NCBI GenBank assembly: GCA_024693045.1
Contig: JAILLQ010000036.1
Span: 28,105 to 92,104 of the forward strand
Length of the DNA: 64,000 nt
Source of the DNA: Treponema sp.
GTDB taxonomy: Bacteria; Spirochaetota; Spirochaetia; Treponematales; Treponemataceae
Direction of reading: 5' to 3'
Position numbers and translations under genes: made by a program. Below are positions 48,989 to 59,337 of the stretch, piece by piece (positions within the stretch are counted from its first letter, which is position 1; each line of letters opens with the position of its first letter). The notes under the pieces are model-generated. The model made no database searches. It was not told where the DNA came from and saw only the letters and a list, made by a program, of their open reading frames with translations.

Positions 48989-51900
48989 ATGAAAAATCTT
49001 GCAAAAAATATTGCACTAGCAATAGCTTTGTTAGCAGTTTTCGTTACCGGCTGTAGTAATGACGTCGGTGGTTCAATGGGAAACAAAACATTGCTTGCTC
49101 TGCTTTCTCAGCAGAATTCAAATAGCAATATAACTCAATTGACCATGAATGCTTTGTCAGATGATCAACTTGTTGACTTTTCTGATGGTCGTACTGTACT
49201 TCCTGCAGCTTTGAAAGCTTCTGAAATGACTTTCTACTACTGGGGTACAGATACTATTAATGCCAGCAATAATACTTCGCTCAATACACCAAAAGTAGTA
49301 ACATTTAACGATTCTGGAGATGGAGTTACAGGTACAATTGCTGTAAATTTAAGTGTTTCTGCCTATAAACTTAAACTCGTAGGCTGTTTGAACACAAATC
49401 TTCCTGCCTCTACTACAGTTACAGCTGTTATGGAAAAAGCTGTAGTTTACGGGGTTGCTGATGTTGACCTTCGCTATACACAGTCTATCAATTTCTACCT
49501 GAGCCCAAACAACGTTTCTGGAACAGGTTCTGTTGATATCTTCTTTAAAACAGAAGGTGCATGGACTAACGAAGCATACTCTGTAACAGTTCGCATAGAA
49601 GACAAGTCTTCTGGTACAGAACTTTACGCACATGATAGCACAGCAGTAGGAGCTTCTACAGCACAGGCTTGGTATGCTATTGGCGCTGACTGGACAACTG
49701 CAGCTTCTAATACTACAGGGACTGTAAATACTGGTATTGCAACTGATGCGGGTGTTGAATATAAAATCGAAAATATCAAAGATGGTGAATACAACCTTGT
49801 TGTAGATTACTACAATGGTGTAAAACACACTTTCTGGTCAGACACTCTTATCGTTCTTGCAGGTCAATGCTCTAATAAAACAAGCGTAAACGCAGGTTCT
49901 TATGATTCTGTAAACGATAGATATTATATTATTCTGCCAAATAATATTGAAAACCCACCAACACCACCTGCAAATTTAAGAGTAGGTTACAATGACCCTG
50001 ACAACAGAGACGGTGGTAAATTCCTTGCTACATTTGAATGGGATGATAAATCTTCTAACGAAGAATACTTCCTTTTTGAACTTCTTGATGTAACTGACTG
50101 TAATACTGGAACAATTACTACTGCTACTAATGTAACAGGTTATGACGACGATACAAAAGCAGCTTTGGCTTCTGTAATGGCAAACTATCCAAATGTCACA
50201 GCTACAAACGCTTTAGTTGATAATGATAATGCCACTACTGCTGTAGGTTCATGGCCAACTCTTGCTTCTCATAGTAAAGTAGTTAGATACCAGTATACAA
50301 ATGCTATTTACCAGGATTTCAATACACTTTACGGTGCAGGAAGTTTGAACAAAAACAGTACAAGTCTTTCTTTGTGGCTTGACCTTGGTCACTCTTATGT
50401 AGCACGTATTACCGCTTATAACGATGCATCTGGTTCACAGTCTGCAACCTTGGATTCTGACAAAACTGCAGGAAAAACAAGTGCAAGCAAATGGATTTAT
50501 ACTAATACTGCTGCTCTTACAACAACCGCACCTCGTACAGTAGTAATGGATACAACAACTGGAGGTCTAACAGGCGATACATATACTCCTGTAAAATGGA
50601 CAACAGCTCCTTTGTGTGTAAACCGCTTTAGAATTGAATACAGCTTAAACGGCGGTTCTTTCTATGAAGTTGACAAGTGGGGTACTCCAAAAGCTTGGCC
50701 TCCTGCAACAAAGATTTCAGACATTGAAGTTCTTACAGGTTATCTTACTTACTACGACAGCATTACTAGTACTGGTAGGGCAATTATTGACCCAACTATC
50801 TGGGCTAATAATAGTACAACTCGTGCAGTAGATCTTGATACAACATATTCTGCTTCTGCAACCAGCTTTGTTACTCTCTACAGCGGAGAAAATTCTTTCA
50901 AGGCATGGTACAAAAATGTTATCCTTGAAGGAAACCTCTATTCTAAGATTAACTGGACTACTGGTTCAGCTGGAACAACATTTACAGGTGCTTCAACAGA
51001 TACTTATGTTAATACAAAGTACGGTAATATAAACGGCGAACACGGGGATGTTGGTGCTGCAACACCTGATTCAGATTCAACTGCAGCGTCTGCAACTGAT
51101 TCTTTGAATGGTAAACTTTACACCAATAAACTTATGTCTACACCAACTTATTTCCAGGGTGGAAACCTTTACCTTGTTGCTTGTTACGGTTCTGATGCAG
51201 GTGATGTAGAAATCGACGACCCTTACAACTATAACATTTACAGCCAGAATATCCGTCTTTACAAGATGTGGGGTACAGCTAATGCAACTTATCCATTTAC
51301 AACTTCTAATAACGGGGCTACTGGTGGATATACAAGTTCTGGTTCTGACGAATCTACAGTAGTTTGTGATTATCCTGGTAAAGCTTACGATGATGGTGAA
51401 GTTTCTTCCGGATTATTCAGAATTTCAAGCTACTATAAAAATTTAAGTATTCTTCTTGTAGAAAACCAGCTTGCTGCTTCTAACGATAATACTTATAAGA
51501 AAGTTGAAGTTGAAGTTCTTGATGCAGAAAATCATTCTAAGGCAAGTGTAACTGCAACTGAAACAACTTATGTATGTACAACAACTACTAAGGGTACAGC
51601 TCTTGAAAAGATTAGTGGAACTTCTACTACTGCTGCTGCAGGTGCGGCTGGTTCAGATCCATTACTCGTATACACAACTTCAACAGATTATACTCATGAT
51701 GCTTACTACTATGTTCTTCCTTTGTCTATTTTGACACCTGGACAGAAGTATTCAATCAAGGTTAAAGGCTTTACTGATGAAAATGCTAAAGTCCCTTATG
51801 AATATACTTTGAATTTTGAATACACAGACCCTGAGTATGATATGACAGCTGATGCAAACTTTACTGAAGTAACTTCTTATACTTCTACAACAGAAGGAAC

Positions 51901-52018
51901 TTATTACCTTAAGAACGGCGGTAAGTATAAAGTTTCTCCATATAACTGTCCTAATGCCTCTGGTTTGGACGGAACTGGTGACAAGTTGTATACACTTACG
52001 GGAACACCTGAATATTAA
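48989..52018 (+). CDS. large surface lipoprotein, paralog 1 of 3
   Basis: Lipobox FVTGC; GRTVLP; RVGYNDPDNRDGGKFLATFEWDDKSSNEEYFLFELLD; AGSLNKNSTSLSLWL; VNRFRIEYSLNGGSFYEV. Confidence 0.82.
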   Translation: MKNLAKNIALAIALLAVFVTGCSNDVGGSMGNKTLLALLSQQNSNSNITQLTMNALSDDQLVDFSDGRTVLPAALKASEMTFYYWGTDTINASNNTSLNTPKVVTFNDSGDGVTGTIAVNLSVSAYKLKLVGCLNTNLPASTTVTAVMEKAVVYGVADVDLRYTQSINFYLSPNNVSGTGSVDIFFKTEGAWTNEAYSVTVRIEDKSSGTELYAHDSTAVGASTAQAWYAIGADWTTAASNTTGTVNTGIATDAGVEYKIENIKDGEYNLVVDYYNGVKHTFWSDTLIVLAGQCSNKTSVNAGSYDSVNDRYYIILPNNIENPPTPPANLRVGYNDPDNRDGGKFLATFEWDDKSSNEEYFLFELLDVTDCNTGTITTATNVTGYDDDTKAALASVMANYPNVTATNALVDNDNATTAVGSWPTLASHSKVVRYQYTNAIYQDFNTLYGAGSLNKNSTSLSLWLDLGHSYVARITAYNDASGSQSATLDSDKTAGKTSASKWIYTNTAALTTTAPRTVVMDTTTGGLTGDTYTPVKWTTAPLCVNRFRIEYSLNGGSFYEVDKWGTPKAWPPATKISDIEVLTGYLTYYDSITSTGRAIIDPTIWANNSTTRAVDLDTTYSASATSFVTLYSGENSFKAWYKNVILEGNLYSKINWTTGSAGTTFTGASTDTYVNTKYGNINGEHGDVGAATPDSDSTAASATDSLNGKLYTNKLMSTPTYFQGGNLYLVACYGSDAGDVEIDDPYNYNIYSQNIRLYKMWGTANATYPFTTSNNGATGGYTSSGSDESTVVCDYPGKAYDDGEVSSGLFRISSYYKNLSILLVENQLAASNDNTYKKVEVEVLDAENHSKASVTATETTYVCTTTTKGTALEKISGTSTTAAAGAAGSDPLLVYTTSTDYTHDAYYYVLPLSILTPGQKYSIKVKGFTDENAKVPYEYTLNFEYTDPEYDMTADANFTEVTSYTSTTEGTYYLKNGGKYKVSPYNCPNASGLDGTGDKLYTLTGTPEY

Positions 52019-52103
52019 TTTTAGGAAGTGGATATTTTAGGATTTTACTTCCTGAAATTGGTTTTTGAGTATTTTTACATGATTATTCATGTGGAGGAAA
52101 AAT

Positions 52104-55100
52104 ATGAAAAAGATTGCGAATAGACTGACAATTGCTTTGACTTCTTTAGCAATACTTTTTGCAGGCTGTTCAAACTCTATTGACGGGTCAATGGATTCGT
52201 TAAAATATTCAGTTTTGAAGTCTGCACTTAATAGCAGTTCTAGTGCTAATACGCTTACTCTTAATGTAACTGCTACAACAGATGATGAATATATTAATTT
52301 TGATGCTGGCCGTACTATTACACCAGACCAGATTGATTCTTCTGCTTTGCACTTCTACCTTTATGGAGTAGATGAAGGTAAACAGACAAATGTTGCTGTA
52401 AAGGAAGTTCAGTTTAATTCAGGTGCAAGTTCCTTTGAAGGAACTGTTCCTGTAGAACTTGATGTGTCTGATTATAAGCTTTACCTTGTTGCAACAGAAA
52501 GCGAAGTAACTATTACGGGTACAACAGCTTCTTATTCAACAGATAAGGCTGCTGTTCTTGCAAAGGCAATTTTGTATGCAAATGCAAATGTAGACCTTAG
52601 ATACAGCCAGTCTGTAAAGTTCTATCTGTCACCATTTAATCTTTCTGGTACAAGTGGAGATATTACTCTTACACTTAAAACTTACGACTGGAATGAAGCT
52701 GGGGATGCAAAAGATTACTGGCATAACTATAATTACTATGTTGCAATCAGCATGCAGAATTTGACTGACGGCTCTGTAGTAAACATTACACCTACATGTA
52801 CTAGTGCGGGAGCTTATGTTGTTCCTCAGGATACAACTGCTCAGAAAAAGAATGTAGTATGTGTTGCTGTTCCTGCTATTACAAGTTCATCTACAACACT
52901 TACAGTTCCAGGCTCAATTACTGGTTGGGGAGACCTGGAAACTTCAACAGGTCTTGTATACAAACTCTCTTCTGTTCCAAGTGGTACATATAACCTTGTT
53001 GTACGCTTTGTAGGTTCTGATAAGAGTGCTTACTACACAGAAAAGATTATTGTTCTTCCAAATAGAGCAATTACACAGACTCTCGAAATTCCTAATGTAA
53101 TAGGTAAAAAACCAAAGCCTGTTAGTGGTCTTAGAGTAGGTTATAACGATCCTGACAATGCAGACAGTGATTACTATCTTGCAACATTCCTTTGGGATGA
53201 TAACTCTAACAACGAAGAGGGCTTTATTCTTCAGCTTGTAGATCTTTCTAACGATACTGATTCATGGCAGGAAGATGGTACAGTTCTTGGTCTTGCTGCA
53301 AATGCAAAGGCAGCTCTTACAGCCGTTGCTGCAGCTCCTTCAGCTATTGTTTCTTCAACTTACTCAACAGATTTTGCAACTGTAAAAACTGCTTGGGATG
53401 CTGAAGTTACAAGTGCAAAACTTACTGCAGAAAAGATTACAGGTATGTCTTTGGATTACACTGTATATCAGAAGACAGAAAGCCTCTATGCAGCCGGAAG
53501 TTTGAACAAGAACTCAACAAGTATTTCTTTGTGGCTTCCACTTGGTTCTGTATACATGGCTCGTATCTGTGCATACAACGATGAATGTGGTTCTTTGGGT
53601 GCAACAGATGCTGCAGTACTTGTTTCTGACCAGGAATGGTACTATGCAAACACAGCTTCTCTTGAAAGTGCTGCTGAAGGAACAATAGATAAACTTCCTG
53701 CTGTATATCTTGCAACAGATGTTTCAACCGGTTATGTAGCAGACGGTTATACTCCTAGCCAGTGGCCAAAGAGTAGTGCTTCACCAACAAAAGAAGAAGA
53801 TTCTGACCCAATTGCAATCAACCGTTACCGATTAACTTATAATTTGAACGGTGGTTCATTCTGGAAACTTCACGACAAGTATGGTCGTCTTGAATCAGTT
53901 TATCAGACAGATAATGGTAGTGCTCAGACTGCATTTACTGATGATACAAATGTAACTTCTGCTATTGAAGGTATTACAGGTATTGGTGGAGAGCTAACAA
54001 AAGCTGTTGAATACCATACAGTAACAGCAATCGGTACAGATCTTATTTCGCCAATTGCTTACCAGTATGATACAACAAATAGCTACTATGCAACTTTGTT
54101 CAAGAATAACAAGGATGTATGGACTGCATGGAAGAAAGATTCTGTTGATGGAACTGTAATGGAAGATACAACTCATTTGTTCCGCGATATAAAGTGGAAA
54201 ACTGTTCTTGAAACAGGTGCAGACCTTGCGGCTGACACTGTTGGAGAAACAACTCGTACTTATGATTTTGCTACAACAACTTATGCTGCTGCAAATGTAG
54301 CTGCAGATCCTTCTTATTATATTGCTTCTAAGTATGGATATGTTTCTACTAAGGGTTACACTACTGATACAACACCTACTTTGACAGCTTCTTCAACAAT
54401 AACTGAAACAAAGGCTAAGTCTACAGATGGTACTATCATGATTCGAAGTAGTCTTCCAAATTACATGACTTACAAGAATCTTAACCTTTTTGCAGAATTT
54501 ACTTCTACTTTTGCCTCTGTTGAAATTTATAGTCCAGACAACTATGACCTTTCTTCTGCAAACATTCGCGTAATGAAGTCAAGTGATGCTTCTGCTTATG
54601 TAACTGCAAACGTTTACGGTACTTCAGATAGTCCTACAACAGGTACTTATACGGACTTCGAGCTTAATGGAACTTCTTTCTTGATTTCTACATTCTATAA
54701 GGATCTTCGCTTTAAACTTTTGGACTACAAGAATATTTACAAGAAGGCTAAGCTTGAAATTCTATACAACGGAAGTGTTTCAAAGGGCTCTATAGAAAAT
54801 ACTCTTGATTCTGCTAAGTTTACAGTAGATGGTAGCCTTGTTGGTTCTGGAACTGGTAATAAAGATCCTTTAAATGTACTTGGTTTAACTGAATCTGCAC
54901 AGTTTGTATTTGATGTTTCTACTACTTCTCTTGCTCCTGGTAAATACACTGCTCTCCTTACAGCGTACACAACCGTAAATGAAACAACTGGATTTACATA
55001 TCCAATTTCATTTGAAGTAGCTGATCCAACTTACACAGCTTACACGGCATGTACTGCAGGTGATACTCACACTGAACTCTTTGAAACAACAGATGCTGCT

Positions 55101-55196
55101 GATGTTTCTAAGTATTATCGCTCATCGTACACATCTTATGATGCAGCTGCTGCTAACAGTGTAACAGTATACTACGGTTCTACTGCTAGTTACTAA
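52104..55196 (+). CDS. large surface lipoprotein, paralog 2 of 3
   Basis: Lipobox LFAGC; GRTITP; RVGYNDPDNADSDYYLATFLWDDNSNNEEGFILQLVD; AGSLNKNSTSISLWL; INRYRLTYNLNGGSFWKL. Confidence 0.82.
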   Translation: MKKIANRLTIALTSLAILFAGCSNSIDGSMDSLKYSVLKSALNSSSSANTLTLNVTATTDDEYINFDAGRTITPDQIDSSALHFYLYGVDEGKQTNVAVKEVQFNSGASSFEGTVPVELDVSDYKLYLVATESEVTITGTTASYSTDKAAVLAKAILYANANVDLRYSQSVKFYLSPFNLSGTSGDITLTLKTYDWNEAGDAKDYWHNYNYYVAISMQNLTDGSVVNITPTCTSAGAYVVPQDTTAQKKNVVCVAVPAITSSSTTLTVPGSITGWGDLETSTGLVYKLSSVPSGTYNLVVRFVGSDKSAYYTEKIIVLPNRAITQTLEIPNVIGKKPKPVSGLRVGYNDPDNADSDYYLATFLWDDNSNNEEGFILQLVDLSNDTDSWQEDGTVLGLAANAKAALTAVAAAPSAIVSSTYSTDFATVKTAWDAEVTSAKLTAEKITGMSLDYTVYQKTESLYAAGSLNKNSTSISLWLPLGSVYMARICAYNDECGSLGATDAAVLVSDQEWYYANTASLESAAEGTIDKLPAVYLATDVSTGYVADGYTPSQWPKSSASPTKEEDSDPIAINRYRLTYNLNGGSFWKLHDKYGRLESVYQTDNGSAQTAFTDDTNVTSAIEGITGIGGELTKAVEYHTVTAIGTDLISPIAYQYDTTNSYYATLFKNNKDVWTAWKKDSVDGTVMEDTTHLFRDIKWKTVLETGADLAADTVGETTRTYDFATTTYAAANVAADPSYYIASKYGYVSTKGYTTDTTPTLTASSTITETKAKSTDGTIMIRSSLPNYMTYKNLNLFAEFTSTFASVEIYSPDNYDLSSANIRVMKSSDASAYVTANVYGTSDSPTTGTYTDFELNGTSFLISTFYKDLRFKLLDYKNIYKKAKLEILYNGSVSKGSIENTLDSAKFTVDGSLVGSGTGNKDPLNVLGLTESAQFVFDVSTTSLAPGKYTALLTAYTTVNETTGFTYPISFEVADPTYTAYTACTAGDTHTELFETTDAADVSKYYRSSYTSYDAAAANSVTVYYGSTASY

Positions 55197-55203
55197 ATTG
55201 GTT

Positions 55204-55237
55204 TTACACAAGTTTCTTTATTTGGAAACTTGTGTAA
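55204..55237 (+). repeat. perfect 13-bp inverted repeat just downstream of paralog 2
   Basis: TTACACAAGTTTC-N8-GAAACTTGTGTAA. Confidence 0.9.
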
Positions 55238-55243
55238 TATATC

Positions 55244-55281
55244 AAAAGGGGAGGCCTAAAAAAAGGCAGCCCCTTTTTTTA
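55244..55281 (+). terminator. Rho-independent terminator after paralog 2
   Basis: AAAGGGGaGGCC..GGCagCCCCTTTTTTT. Confidence 0.8.
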
Positions 55282-55302
55282 ATTTGTGCCGATAATATTA
55301 AT

Positions 55303-57579
55303 ATGAAGAAGATTTTTGTTTGCTTATTCTTTTCTTTTATTTTTATATTATTCTCTTGTTCTCAGGGACTTTCGTCTTCTAATACCAGTCAATATCTTTC
55401 CTTATTGAATAATACTTCTTCAATTTCTTCAGGGCAGAAATTTACTGTTCTTACAACCAGTGAAAATTCTCAGATTCAATTTTCAAATGGAAGGACAATT
55501 CTTCCAGAGGCTCTTTCTATAAATGACCTTGATTTATATCTATATGGTCAAAATAAAATTACTGGTCAGGAAATCACTTTTACTTCTGGTTCAGAGAGTA
55601 CTAACTGCTTAAAAGTTTCTATTACAAAGTATTCTGATGACGGTACTAGCGGCATATTCAGCATAAATCTTGCAAGCGGAATGTATTCTCTGACCCTTGC
55701 TGCAGTAAAAAGCGGCATGTCCTTTGATAAAAGCGATTTAGCAACTAATACTCTATTAATAGGAAACGCAACTGCAGACCCAAGTGTTGACACAATTGTT
55801 TTCTGCCTTTCTGGTAAACGCTTTATGAATGCAAGCGGTATGTATTCTACAGCAAGGCTGGGTCTTTACACTTTAGGCTGGACTTATTCCGATTATGATT
55901 CATCGTCTTCTTCTTTTGCCTGTGACGTTGGGATTTATAAAAAAGATTTAAATAACACTGTTTTATACGAAAAAACAAACTTTAGTCTGCCTCATTATGA
56001 TGATTCTTCTTCTGTTCCAAGTAATGTTGACGACTTTGCAAGCAATTTTATCTATCGAACTACACCAGGCGAATACAATTTTACAGTTCGCTTTTATGAT
56101 ACAAATAATATAAGTCGCTCTTATTATTATAGCGATACAATAATGCTTTTAGGAAATCAGACTACAGAAAAAATACTCGAAATCCCAAATATAATTGGAG
56201 CAAAACCAGAAGCTCCTACTTCTTTTATTTGCGGTTACATAGATCCAAGTGACCAAGATGCCCAAAAATACAGTTTGAACCTTGAATGGCTTGATAATGC
56301 AAAAAATGAAGAATATTTTCAGCTTGAACTCATGGATCTTTCGGATACTGACGACCAGGCTATTTCAAACACTTATAGTGAATATGTAAAATGCATTTTG
56401 GGAAAATCAACGGAATATTCTTCTTCTGCCCGGGATACTGCCTGGAGCTTTTTAGCAACAAATTTTCAGGTTACTACAATTCAAAACGATTATTTTGAAC
56501 AGATGGGGATGGTTTCGTCAAATCAAGTTAAGGGAAGTCTTTCAAGAAACAGCAATACGGTGATTTTTCCATTACTTTTTGGCGAAAGATATCTAGTTCG
56601 ACTTTGCGCTGTAAATTCTGAAGGTTCTTCATCTTATGTTTACCCAGATATTTATAGCGGCGGTTATAGAAATACAAATGCAAATTCTTGGGTCTGGGAT
56701 GACAGCGACGAAAATATCTGTAATTTAGGTATTAACCGCTACAAAATAACTTATATTTTAAACGGTGGTGATTTTTATAATATAACAACATCAGAAGGCT
56801 CTACTTCTTATGAAAATGTTACGCCCTATATTTCAATGAACAAGGTTATTTATTCAAGTCAAACTAAAAATGGAATTTCATTAACAAATCCATTATCTAT
56901 TTCTTATACAGACCCGTCTGATTCAAGCCAGAAAACAGCTTCCTTAGGGATTTATAAGAATTCATCTTATTATCAATGGCTAAGCTGGAAAAAATCTTCT
57001 GTAGATGGCACATCAATTGCTGATTCTTCCAGTATAGCTTCATACCTTTATACAGGTTATAAAGGTATGACCTTGTATGCAAATTATGATGCACAGGCAG
57101 AAAATACAGGTGTTCTTTCTGTATATAACACAGAAAATTCAAAATATGGCGTTCCTTATTCAAATATCTGTCTCATGCCTTCTGCTGATGCCGAATTACA
57201 TTTTTCTCCTGTTGAAGTCTCTTCTTCAAATGAAATAAGTCTTTCAAAAAGCAGTTACCAGACTTGCTTTGTTACCGTAAAAGATGATTTTTACTGGGTT
57301 AAAGTTGATTTTACAAAACAGGGGTCTCAGACGGAAAATGTTGGAAATGTCTATAAAAGTGATGAAAATAGGCCAACTAAAACAAAAAATGACTGGACTT
57401 TAACGGAGTACGACGATGCTGGTAATTCAACTACTTCGCAAGTAGAAGTAACACATCTTTACTGGCCAATAGATCTTAGTGATTATGATGCCGGAACTTA
57501 TTGGCTTAGCATAAGCGCAAAAGAATATCTTGTTAGCGATATCTCAACTTATACGATAAAGGTCTACATAACTGAATAA
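55303..57579 (+). CDS. large surface lipoprotein, paralog 3 of 3
   Basis: Start at MKKIFVCLFFSFIFILFSC lipobox; GRTILP; ICGYIDPSDQDAQKYSLNLEWLDNAKNEEYFQLELMD; INRYKITYILNGGDFYNI. Confidence 0.82.
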   Translation: MKKIFVCLFFSFIFILFSCSQGLSSSNTSQYLSLLNNTSSISSGQKFTVLTTSENSQIQFSNGRTILPEALSINDLDLYLYGQNKITGQEITFTSGSESTNCLKVSITKYSDDGTSGIFSINLASGMYSLTLAAVKSGMSFDKSDLATNTLLIGNATADPSVDTIVFCLSGKRFMNASGMYSTARLGLYTLGWTYSDYDSSSSSFACDVGIYKKDLNNTVLYEKTNFSLPHYDDSSSVPSNVDDFASNFIYRTTPGEYNFTVRFYDTNNISRSYYYSDTIMLLGNQTTEKILEIPNIIGAKPEAPTSFICGYIDPSDQDAQKYSLNLEWLDNAKNEEYFQLELMDLSDTDDQAISNTYSEYVKCILGKSTEYSSSARDTAWSFLATNFQVTTIQNDYFEQMGMVSSNQVKGSLSRNSNTVIFPLLFGERYLVRLCAVNSEGSSSYVYPDIYSGGYRNTNANSWVWDDSDENICNLGINRYKITYILNGGDFYNITTSEGSTSYENVTPYISMNKVIYSSQTKNGISLTNPLSISYTDPSDSSQKTASLGIYKNSSYYQWLSWKKSSVDGTSIADSSSIASYLYTGYKGMTLYANYDAQAENTGVLSVYNTENSKYGVPYSNICLMPSADAELHFSPVEVSSSNEISLSKSSYQTCFVTVKDDFYWVKVDFTKQGSQTENVGNVYKSDENRPTKTKNDWTLTEYDDAGNSTTSQVEVTHLYWPIDLSDYDAGTYWLSISAKEYLVSDISTYTIKVYITE

Positions 57580-59289
57580 TTATAAATAGTGAATAAATTC
57601 TGTGATATCTTTAAATTGTTCTGGGAATAGGCTTTCCAGGAGATTTTTCCAATTGTTTTTTGATTCATTTCCGCTTTCTTTATAGTCTTTAAAAGAAAAG
57701 TTCGTTGCGTTGTATGGTTGAAAATAGTCTCCTTCGCAGCCACTTAACTCTCGGGCAGGTCCTGTTATCGTAAGACCAAATGCGCTGTCTGAATCTATAG
57801 AATTATATAATCCTGATTTGTTTCCTGTGCCGTTTCTCCAGCAGGATACTACGGCTTTTTTCATTGCTTCTTGTATTTCATCACAATAATAATAAATTGA
57901 TTCAGCTCCTGTTTTGTAGGCGGCAGTTTTGTTTATTTGCCTTGTAAGATAACCTAAGTCAAATTGATAAAAATATCCCTGTAGGAATATGGTTGTGCCT
58001 TCATATTTAGGAATTAAATTTGCGGTTTCGTGGTTGTAAACAGCTTTGTAGAACATTGAATAGTCTGTTAGGAGATTTTCGGCCGAATCATTGTATAATA
58101 GAAAGCCGTAATCACTATTTGTCATACAGTCGTAAATTGAATATTTGTTGTTGTTCAGGTTTTTTGTATCTTTTAAATTTAATATGCTGTCAGCAAGAAG
58201 ATTCACATTATTTCCAATACTTTCTACATGAGACAAATCTATATAAGATAGGGAAGAAATCCCTTTGTTTGTAATGGAATTTTTATAATAGTTTTTGTTG
58301 GCATATATGTTTACAAGTTCGCTTCCTATACTGTAAGGACTTGCATCTTTTCTAAAGCATTGTAAAAGGTAATTAAAATCGATTGAAGCAAATGGAATTT
58401 CTGAAGGAGATGCCACTAGTGATAATACCGTATTCCTGTATTCAAAAGCGTCTTCAAGGGATGCACTGAAGGAAGAATCAATTATGAGAAGTGGAAGTTT
58501 ATTTGAAGAAGAAAAGCCGTTTGCAGTTAATGCGGTAACTATGTCTGTGGCAGAAAGGTAAAAGGATTCACTTGACTGGTCAGAACAGGTTGAACGGGCA
58601 GATGGTGGAATGTAGGTGCCAGTTTCATCTCCAAAAGAACCTCCACCTGTACCTGCAATAATTAGAGCGACTTCTTTTGAATTATCACTGTTGTATTCTG
58701 CTAGAGCCCAGGAAAGAAATGCTGAAAGACTTTCAGTTTTTGCCATGTTCATTTCATGGAGCTCTCCTATCCAGTTGTTTTCACTGGACATAATTTCTGG
58801 GCTCTTGTCGATTGTAAAATTATTTACATCCTGCACAATTTCACTTGTATAGGTTTGTGAAGGATATTTAAATTCAAAAGCGTAAGTGTAGGGCAGGTAG
58901 TAGGTTAATTCCTTTTCTACATTGTAGCCGTCCCAAAGCCCCACAGCTGTAACATTTGCATAATTTGATTTTGGAGAAGTTCCATCGTATTTTCGAATTT
59001 TCTTTAATCCTCGGCCAATCTGTGCCATCTGGCGAAACATTTCGTCATTTGGATTAGGATCTGTATTATGAATTTTGTCAGCATCTGCACAAAGGTAAAA
59101 AAGAAGAAGCCAGTCTTTATCTGTTTTTTGACTTAAGTGGGGATAGATTTCGATGTCCTTTGCTGTTACAACTGATTCGATATTAATAGCATCAGGGTCC
59201 TGGCTGTAGACCATAAACTCGTATTTTGAGTCTGAGCAGCCTGTGAAAATTAATAGGAAAAGTGAGAATGCAAAGGCAACATATTTCAT
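57580..59289 (-). CDS. clostripain (C11)-like lipoprotein, predicted catalytically inactive
   Basis: Lipobox IFTGC; DWLLLFYLCADAD N-terminal C11-like; His position IIAGTGGG and Cys position IIDSSFSASLEDA lack His and Cys. Confidence 0.72.
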   Translation of the reverse strand: MKYVAFAFSLFLLIFTGCSDSKYEFMVYSQDPDAINIESVVTAKDIEIYPHLSQKTDKDWLLLFYLCADADKIHNTDPNPNDEMFRQMAQIGRGLKKIRKYDGTSPKSNYANVTAVGLWDGYNVEKELTYYLPYTYAFEFKYPSQTYTSEIVQDVNNFTIDKSPEIMSSENNWIGELHEMNMAKTESLSAFLSWALAEYNSDNSKEVALIIAGTGGGSFGDETGTYIPPSARSTCSDQSSESFYLSATDIVTALTANGFSSSNKLPLLIIDSSFSASLEDAFEYRNTVLSLVASPSEIPFASIDFNYLLQCFRKDASPYSIGSELVNIYANKNYYKNSITNKGISSLSYIDLSHVESIGNNVNLLADSILNLKDTKNLNNNKYSIYDCMTNSDYGFLLYNDSAENLLTDYSMFYKAVYNHETANLIPKYEGTTIFLQGYFYQFDLGYLTRQINKTAAYKTGAESIYYYCDEIQEAMKKAVVSCWRNGTGNKSGLYNSIDSDSAFGLTITGPARELSGCEGDYFQPYNATNFSFKDYKESGNESKNNWKNLLESLFPEQFKDITEFIHYL

Positions 59290-59337
59290 CTGGCTTATTA
59301 TACAACACTTTTGTAAAATTTCCATTTAAAAAGGAAA

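Noticed and set aside
49349-49828. 159-aa minus-strand Cys-rich ORF inside lipoprotein paralog 1
   Set aside because: Antisense to a collinear paralogous frame; Cys content arises from ACA/GCA codons on the other strand
52020-52053. AGGAAGT..ACTTCCT hairpin between lipoprotein paralogs 1 and 2 as a terminator
   Set aside because: Seven-bp stem with a long loop and no T run; not enough support to call
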